64,000 nucleotides of DNA from Tetragonia tetragonoides (Eukaryota > Streptophyta > Magnoliopsida > Caryophyllales > Aizoaceae). The notes under the pieces were generated by a model, which saw only the letters and a program-made list of their open reading frames with translations, was not told the DNA's origin and made no database searches. The position numbers were made by a program, and so were the translations under genes. The DNA lies in contig CM076140.1 in the NCBI GenBank assembly GCA_038025085.1, forward strand, positions 22,689,501-22,753,500, read 5' to 3'. Positions 57,566 through 64,000 of the stretch are shown piece after piece; the stretch's first letter is position 1, and every line of letters starts with the position of its first letter.

Positions 57566-59007
57566 CTACTCCGTAGCTTCGGTGGTAGGGATTGCATCCT
57601 CTATGGGCTCATCTACCTTTGGGCCTTCCACTTCGCATTCCTTGGGAGCCCATCTCTCTCGAACCAAAGGCTCTTCTTTTTCAACCTCCATTAGAGGGAC
57701 ACTTTTCACATGCTTGACTCCCTTCTTCCTACCCTTCCCTTTAGGATCATTAGGGTTGGAAAGCCTTAAGCTAGCTTTGACCGATTGGGCCTTAAGATCG
57801 CCCTGTTCGGATTTCCTGCATGCACGACGGCCCTCCGCGGTCTTACAGTCCATCCAAGCTTCATAAGCCGAAGATATGACCGTAGGGGCCTTGATGTGAG
57901 GAATAGTCCACTTGGGACGACGATCCCATGCACACTCCCATGATCTCACCATACTAATTGTCAAGGCCCGCGTAGTAGGAGAAACATTATCCTTTTGTGG
58001 GATAATTTGGCGTTTCCCATATTGCCGCATGATACGGCTAGGAAATATGTAAGTCAAGTTATGAAGGCCAAGGACTTGATAATATCCCGTTTCCTTGCTA
58101 CATCTGATTGCGGATTTTAGGCCCCACTACTTGACAGTCCATCTTAGCAAAGGGCAAGCTTTAAGGTACCCGCGCCATTCATCAATGGTGGATTCATAAT
58201 AAAGCCTCCGACGAGAAGGAAACTGCTTTAGTTGATATTTGAGCGCATTAGCCAGCCTCTCAATGAAGCACATATGCTCCAAGAGCCATATCTACAAAAA
58301 AAAAAAAAAACAAGAAGGCAAAACATGAAGTTATATATCCATTAAAGATTCAAACTTTATCAAAGCACTTTATTCAAGCACTCACTTGAAGGAGAAGAGG
58401 GCTTCTCGTCCATCCGCCAGGCGATGGCTCTTGTTTCTTGCGTTCCAAGCAAATTAAAGTTTCACCAAGAACAAGAGACATAGGGGTAAAATTGTTTTGA
58501 ATTTGCTCAACAATTCTAAGCATACATGTTTTACCATTATTACCTCCACCAACAAAGAGGTACCTATGCAAGAGACATAAGATAAAGGCACGTCTATAAT
58601 ACGTCTCATCGCGATCATCCCTTACCTTGGGGAAAAAGATGTCAACCACACCATTAAGGTCTAGCTCACCGCTCCTAGCAACGGAGGAGGCTTGTGTTGG
58701 GGATAGGCCAACATACCTTTTATAGTAACCTTCAAGGTTGGCCCCGAGCCATGGAGTAGCGGGAGCTTGATCATGAGGGAATCCAAGTATGGCGGCAATC
58801 GGGAAGAGGGCAAAATTCATTATACCCAAATCTAAAAACATGGAGTTTGTCATTCCAAAATTCAACGGCGGCCTCGAGAAGGTTCCAAACGATTTGAACT
58901 TGCTTCAAGTGGAATAGAGCATTCAAGTGGAAAGGCACAAGTCTCATCCGCTCCTCGGGGATCATAGATTGTAACCACTTATCAAATTTAACTTCAAAGC
59001 TTGTCAT
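57566..59007 (-). pseudogene. Element C aORF1: antisense plant-mobile-domain/DUF7745-like gene, nearly intact
   Basis: The start is MTSFEVKFDKWLQSMIPEER (59007). The block AAVEFWNDKLHVFRFGYNEF matches the WDP...HVFxFG block of the A/B aORF1. A frame change near 58800 leads into a long clean frame (to 58374). This has TYYRRAFILCLLHRYLFVGG, CMLRIVEQIQNNFTPMSLVL and GETLICLERK. An intron-like gap (about 58373-58290, A-rich on this strand's complement) precedes the last part, which has FPSRIMRQYGKRQII and the basic cluster DPKGKGRKKGVKHVK, a likely nuclear signal. It ends at 57566. Its TATA box is CTATATAA (59108-59115, minus). The protein is probably nuclear and its function is unknown. Confidence 0.78.
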
Positions 59008-59099
59008 GGTTGAAATCTAGATTAATGGGGAGGTTTCTCTCTCTAAAAAGCTCTCTATTACTAGTAAATTATGAAGGTGATGTCCCAAAACCGGACTAA

Positions 59100-59290
59100 C
59101 CCAAGGCTTATATAGGGTTCGCACGAAAAAGACGAAAAAATAAGGCAACCCGTCAAAAAGGGGCTTCAGCGGCCCCTGGGACAGCCGCTGAAGGCTCAGC
59201 GGCCCCGATATTGTAGCCAAGGCCCAGCGGCCCCTAATTTCGCCCCCCGCTCCTTCACGCGTGCCGCTGGACGCCTCCCTTTGGCCGCCG
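59100..59290 (-). promoter_or_regulatory. Promoter of element C aORF1
   Basis: A TATA box (59108-59115, minus strand) lies about 100 bases before the ATG. A cluster of CAGCGGC and GCCGCTGA words (about 59160-59275) lies upstream, the same word family as in the LTR U3 of this element. Confidence 0.68.
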
Positions 59291-59741
59291 GGCTATTTTC
59301 TCGAGAAAACCCTCTTTTCTCCGGTTTTGGACACTTTCCTTAACAGTTTTGGACTCCAATTTGGCTCAATTTCCTATTTTCGCTATTATTTCTATTTTCT
59401 ATTATTTCCTTATTATTTATGGAAGCTCCACAATTCCTTATTTCTTTTTGGATGATTATCATCTTTTCCTTTTTATATTTTTTTATTAATCCCTTTTTAC
59501 TTATTATTTTCATTTCATTTTTGCACCCCTTTCCTTTTTTTCATTTTTTTTAGGGGGGATAGGGTTCACCCAATTTTAACTTTTTGGCTGTACCATTTTT
59601 TGCTACATGGCTATTGCTTGCGCTTTTGCTTGACTACTTGTGCATTCGCATTTAGCCTAATTATATGCAGGGACCAATAAATAACCAATATTTACAAGCA
59701 AAGTCCGAATGTTTGTTCAACACAAATGTTCAGAATGTATT
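59291..59741. other. Gap between element C aORF1 promoter and aORF2 3' end
   Basis: T/C-rich sequence on the plus strand with no coding signal. It presumably contains the aORF2 terminator and 3' UTR (minus strand). Confidence 0.5.
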
Positions 59742-62502
59742 TCACACAAATACATTATCATAAAAATCATCACCCGCACCAGCATCCGTATGGAGCACCT
59801 CAAAGTGATCCTCCAATCTCCGCAGCTCGTCACCAAACATCGACGCCACGACCTGGCTAGGGTCAAAGGAAGAATGTCGGGCAGGTTCCCGGTACGAGCA
59901 CCCGTCCCCAGCATAACTCGAATCATACCCCCGCGAAGAACGAGGAGGTATGGTAGGCATCATAGGAGCAGGGACAGGAGGCTGGTAATAAAGACTGACA
60001 TATGAAGGATACCCCGCATACCCAGGATAAGAAGGATACATCGGCATAGGCATAGGAGTAGGCTCCACAAACGGAGTCATCCTACTCCCACCAGGATGGT
60101 ATGTCCGATGTGCAGGCACACTCTGTCTCCTAGGACTCTCCCTCCGAGGGCTCCTCTCGCGCGAAGGGCCACGCTCAGGAGAGCTCACGACCTCATCATC
60201 TGACAATACTACCTGTCGTGACCGACGAGGAAGGGGTCGACGGTCCTCAACCTGCAGCCCACCAAATATATAAGATACATTTCTCAAAGCATGTAACTTT
60301 GAAAATGCAAAATTAAGTTTACCTTTTCCAAGTCAACTCTTGAGCAAGTACCCCTCGAAAGAGCTCGGGATATCCAGGACTTCAAGGCATGCATCATCCT
60401 GAAGACTTTCCCGGTCTGCTCACGATCAAGCTACACAAAGAAAAGTCAGTACAAGCATGCAAAACGACAAAGCATCGCACATATTGGTAAAATTACGAGT
60501 TTACCCCTGGATGCCCAACTGGAAGAGGAAGGCCCTGGATGTCCTCATCAAGGTCCTCCGTCATGGGGACTTCCCCCCAACATTCCTTCCCGCCATACTC
60601 CCGACCTCGGACCCGCATGTCCGGGATATCCACATCAATGGCGTCAACACGAGGCTCCTACAAAGCTAAGTAAGTTAGCATCCAACAAAACAAGAAAGGC
60701 ATAGAATATCAAAACATTAAATTCTTACCTTCAAACCCACAAATAAAGGCATGAGGCGATCACGGCGGAACTGTTCGTAGTGCCCCGCGAGGTCCTCCGC
60801 AGGCTCCCTCAAATACCGCATAGCATCCGAGCCCACCATGACCTCCGCAACCTGCTCGCGAGACAAGCACCTCACCAAGAACATGGTCGAGGGAGGATCC
60901 GAGGAAATCCTCTGGCCCGCCACGTCAGGATAAACCTGACGGAAGATCCGCTCTCCTAAGTACCACTCAACAGAAAATGGACCCGCATTCAGGATCCTCT
61001 GGCGGTCCACCACCCTAGATGTTAGGATAGCATCCGAAGCTAAACCATGATACTTCGCCCATGGGAAGTAGTCAATCTACGCAAGCATGCAACATAAGAT
61101 ATGTTCACACTAAGAAATACAATCCACGCAACAAAAAGCAAAGCTAGTTTACCTTGTGCCAGTCTAGGCGCAGGAGGGCCTCCCTATACTGCGGAAGAGT
61201 CTGGAAAGGCGCAGGCCCCCTATGACGCCATGCCCTACAAATCGGGAAGTCTAACTCCCAGCCCGTAGGCGCCATGTCCGGGAAATGCTAAAAAAACCAA
61301 GGCTACATCAAAACATGGAATTAAGCATCGCACACTTAAATCATGCAAATCCACAAAAACAGATGCAAAAAGCAAACGCACTTGTAAGACCTTCCAAAAA
61401 CCGCACAACCTCACGGGAGGAAGAGTCGACTGCTTGCATCCCTCATCATTCACGCGACAAGCAAACCGCATACATCTCAAGAGGTTTGCATAACCCGGCA
61501 ACCCCCAGTTGTACTCTCTCCCAATCCAACAAGCTCGGGAGGTAAATAGCATGGATACGCTCCCCTTTGTCACCAAAGATAGTAGTGGCAAGGAGGTAGG
61601 CGATAAACATCCTCGCCTTTTGCTTCACCGAGGTATTTCTGTTATACCTTGTGTCCTTCAAAGCAGCGAAAAGCTCGCTATAGGAACGGTAATGGTGACC
61701 CCAAGTGTTCCCCCAAGGACCGAAAAGCTCCACCATCTCCGCCTTACGCTTCCAAATAGAAACGTCGTAGACAATGGGCGTACCCACGCAAGGTACCCCG
61801 GTAAACATAGCAAACTCCGAGGGAGTGATCATCATCTCCGCATTAGGGAAATGGAACGTGTTGGTAGTATCCCAAAAACGCTCCAAAGACAAGCGGACAA
61901 TACACCTTTTGACTCGCTCAACCGAGTCTGCCGCTTTCAAAAGGGGCCCAAACCCCGCATTCAAAAGCGCATCCTGCACCTCTTTGGACAAGATTTTAAA
62001 AAGTCTCACTGCAGAGCCATAGCTGCCATGGGCCTTCAAATTCCCATCGGGTTCCTATGATCAATTCGCAATCCCTTAGGCTCACATTTCAATCAAATGT
62101 TCAATCTAGGCATGTTTCTAAGTTCGTTCAAGCTGCGCAAGATCAAATGCGCTACAAGCTTGACAATTGCATATAATTTCTACACAAATTCAACTCAAGG
62201 CAAAGCATATAAGCTAAAATTTAATGCATACAACTATGAATTCAAAGTTTGAGGCTTACCACGAACTTGGAAGCCCGAGAGCTCAAATGAGTCGCCGGTC
62301 GAAAAAGCAACTCCGATCGATCCCAAACAATGTCGGGCATCCTGTCCGGCCGGGTGTATCGATCTTGAGGAACAGCCTCATTGGGCTTCCTCTTTGAAGG
62401 CTTCACATGAGAAGGAAAAGCCTTGGTGAAAATATCGATTTCTTCGACCTCCTCCCGCACCTCTGTCCTCCTCCTCCTCTTACTTGCCAATTTTGGAGCC
62501 AT
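59742..62502 (-). pseudogene. Element C aORF2: antisense plant-mobile-domain gene with introns, well preserved
   Basis: Exon 1 starts MAPKLASKRRRRTEVREEV (62502) with a strong basic nuclear signal and ends near 62259 (donor GTGGTAAGCC). The next exon (about 62053-61446) holds the plant mobile domain: LSLERFWDTTNTFHFPNAEM, TPSEFAMFTGVPCVGTPIVY, 'SVKQKARMFIAYLLATTIFG' and, after the next junction, YNWGLPGYANLLRCMRFACR. A further exon at 61013-60717 reads 'FSVEWYLGERIFRQVYPDVA'. The last exon (60252-59742) encodes an Arg/Ser-rich stretch and a Tyr/Pro-rich tail (YPSYPGYAGYPSYVSLYYQP), ending YDNVFV. Donors GTAAG/GTAAA and CAG/TAG acceptors are seen at each step. I call it a pseudogene only because an intact spliced frame was not proved. 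It could be expressed. Confidence 0.75.
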
Positions 62503-62789
62503 GAAGAAGGATGAGCAAAGCAAGCAAGAACAACAAGCAAAAATGGAGAAGACAAGATTTTCTCTCTCTAAGGCTTTCAAAAACCCCCTCTCAAATTCAC
62601 CCCAAATTTGTGAGAAATCACAAATAAACTTCAAATTATGCAAAGATTATACAAAAGCAAGCAAAAAGGAGCAAATTTGAGCAATTTTTAGCACGAAATG
62701 AAGTTTGGGCAACAATGGAGGTAGAGAGGGAGAGAGTCTCGAATTTTTGAGGAAGAAATGACCCAAAATTCGGCTCTCCCCAAATTAAA

Positions 62790-62965
62790 CCCCATCCGCG
62801 CCTCTGAACCGGCCCCGCGGCCCGGCGGCAGAGCCACCTGGTCGTGCGGCCCCTCTCAGCACCCCCGCACTGTCATCTGAGCCGCTGAGCAGGCCCGATA
62901 AGGCCGCGTAGCTCTCGGCGGCCCTGCGCATGGCCGCTGAACCTCTTTTCTCTTCCGCCTCTCAC
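62790..62965 (-). promoter_or_regulatory. Promoter motif cluster of element C aORF2
   Basis: A GC-rich island with CCGCGGCCCGGCGGC, GCCGCTGAGC and GGCCGCTGA words lies about 290-460 bases upstream of the aORF2 ATG in otherwise AT-rich sequence. No clear TATA box was found. Confidence 0.55.
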
Positions 62966-63099
62966 CGGGCGGGCCCGCAATTTTAAATTCCACACGGGAT
63001 TGCATTTCTCGACCGTTAAAAGCCCGCGAGATTCGGGCATATCACCCAAAATGACTTTTTTGCCCCCACAACTTGGTTTCCTATCTTAGGGACCCGGTA

Positions 63100-63411
63100 T
63101 CATCTATTTTCGCAGGCATAGGCATCCCATCTAATTTTTGCAGGCACAGGCACTTTATTCAATTTTTTGCAGGCACAATTTTCCAGTACATATGCATCAC
63201 TGAAGTAGAGCTACGCAATGCTCTTCGATGTTGAGGCTATAAAATTAGCGTCACGTTGGCACCCGCAAAGCAGAGCTACGCAACGCTCTTCGATATTGAG
63301 GCTATTAAAATTAGGGTCGCGTTGGCAACCGCAAAGCAGAGCTACGCAACGCTCTTTGACGATGAAGCTATTAAAATTAGCATCGCGTTAGCACCCGCAA
63401 AGCAGGTAACC
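63100..63411 (+). repeat. Tandem repeats, element C 3' region
   Basis: First come three copies of a 30-35-bp unit around GCAGGCACAGGCA (about 63110-63180). Then come three copies of a 65-66-bp unit (63203-63411) containing ACGCAACGCTCTTCGA and CGCGTTGGCACCCGCAAAGC. The position matches the repeats of A and B but the sequence does not. Confidence 0.88.
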
Positions 63412-63531
63412 CTGACCACAGGCGATCAGGAGTCTACTCCTTCTTTCTTTCTAACATAATGCATTTTCAAACAAAAAAAAATGCAGGCATTTTTAGCAAA
63501 TACTTTGACCTTCGCTTTCACAAGCTTGGCC

Positions 63532-63545
63532 AAAGTGGGGGTTTC
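63532..63545 (+). promoter_or_regulatory. Element C polypurine tract
   Basis: AAAGTGGGGGTTTC lies directly before the 3' LTR. It is identical to the tract of element A and one base different from that of B. Confidence 0.85.
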
Positions 63546-64000
63546 TGTAAACACCCTAATCGGTTCTCATTCCCTGGCACCGCAACGCCCGATGATGATG
63601 GTAATGGATTAACATGGATGTAAGTAGAAAAGGACATTGCTCGGAAATCTAGACCAAATTCCTTGAAACCTCAGTCTTTGGATAGCCCTTGTTATAAGGG
63701 CTCCAACGCCTTTGACCTTGCCTCAATCAGGCTCCCGGATCAAGAGATATTATGTCTCGAAGATTTGGGTCAAAACCGCTCAATCCCGACCCCCTGGGTC
63801 AGCCCAAGGGAAATTTCGTAATTTACTGAGAACAAAAAGTCAGAATACCCTAGGCCCGCGCACGCGTCCGGGCCCAGCGGCTGACGCTGTTAGTCCGACG
63901 GCACACGCGTGACAGCGGGGGCCCTCTGGGCAGCCGCTGGGCCCAGCTGCATGCCGCTGAGCCCCAGCTGCCTTCCGTGTGACCGTTGGGCCTGTTTTTT
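63546..64000 (+). repeat. Element C 3' LTR (start only)
   Basis: It begins TGTAAACACCC and aligns with 49349 onward. Relative to the 5' LTR it has about 90 extra bases near 63737-63830 and lacks about 44 bases of the CAGCGGC motif array. It continues past the window. Confidence 0.93.

Larger units (their letters stand above)
49349..64000 (+). mobile_element. Element C: Tat/Ogre-like gypsy element with RT, 3' end outside window
   Basis: The 5' LTR is at 49349-50878 and the 3' LTR starts at 63546 and runs off the window. The TSD copy at the left is ATTAG (49344-49348). Order: PBS, leader, gag-protease, RT, integrase part, then the antisense genes aORF1 and aORF2, tandem repeats, PPT, LTR. RNase H and the N-terminal half of integrase are deleted at about 56431. 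It shares plan, PPT and gene types with A and B but is a different family at the DNA level. The LTR sequences are close apart from two larger indels, so this is the youngest of the three. Confidence 0.93.

Overview
The window is nuclear DNA of a flowering plant, most likely a eudicot. The evidence is AT-rich intergenic sequence, plant L1-type LINEs with DUF4283 ORF1 proteins and zf-RVT/RNase H tails, a Ty1-copia element primed by initiator tRNA, Tat/Ogre-like Ty3-gypsy elements, and MITEs of several superfamilies. The species cannot be named from the sequence. I see no intact host gene, tRNA or rRNA. Nearly all the coding potential is transposon-derived and most of it is decayed.

Layout, left half. 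281-1334 is a fold-back repeat. 1753-2530 is a short LINE derivative with a 15-bp target-site duplication (TSD). 4278-9507 is a minus-strand LINE (LINE-1) with a 16-bp TSD (one mismatch) and a MITE (about 5800-6107) inside its reverse transcriptase. 9809-10554 is a Mutator-type MITE with a 9-bp TSD. 11159-16092 is a structurally complete but coding-dead copia element (214-bp LTRs, TSD ATTAT). 17087-19063 holds Stowaway-like and PIF/Harbinger-like MITEs. From about 19194 a second minus-strand LINE (LINE-2) begins.

Layout, right half. This is a nested stack built on LINE-2. Its ORF1 was hit by two related gypsy elements in opposite orientation. Element A is on + at 23515-37938, with TSD AAGGG. 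Element B is on - from 38755 and runs past the window edge. A also carries a copia-like solo LTR (24977-26347, TSD CAACC). A third gypsy element, C (+, 49349 to beyond 64000), sits inside the gag of B.

A, B and C share one unusual plan: LTR, long leader, gag (and pol in C), integrase, then two genes on the opposite strand (aORF1 and aORF2), then a tandem-repeat tract, a polypurine tract and the 3' LTR. Both antisense genes encode plant-mobile-domain/DUF7745-like proteins. aORF2 keeps a spliceosomal intron-exon structure. In each element three promoter regions (the LTR, aORF1 and aORF2) carry clusters of the same GC-rich motif: GCCGCTAGCGGC in A and B, CAGCGGC/GCCGCTGA in C. A and B both lack protease and reverse transcriptase but keep gag and integrase. 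This points to a non-autonomous family that still carries the antisense gene pair. This architecture is the most interesting content of the window.
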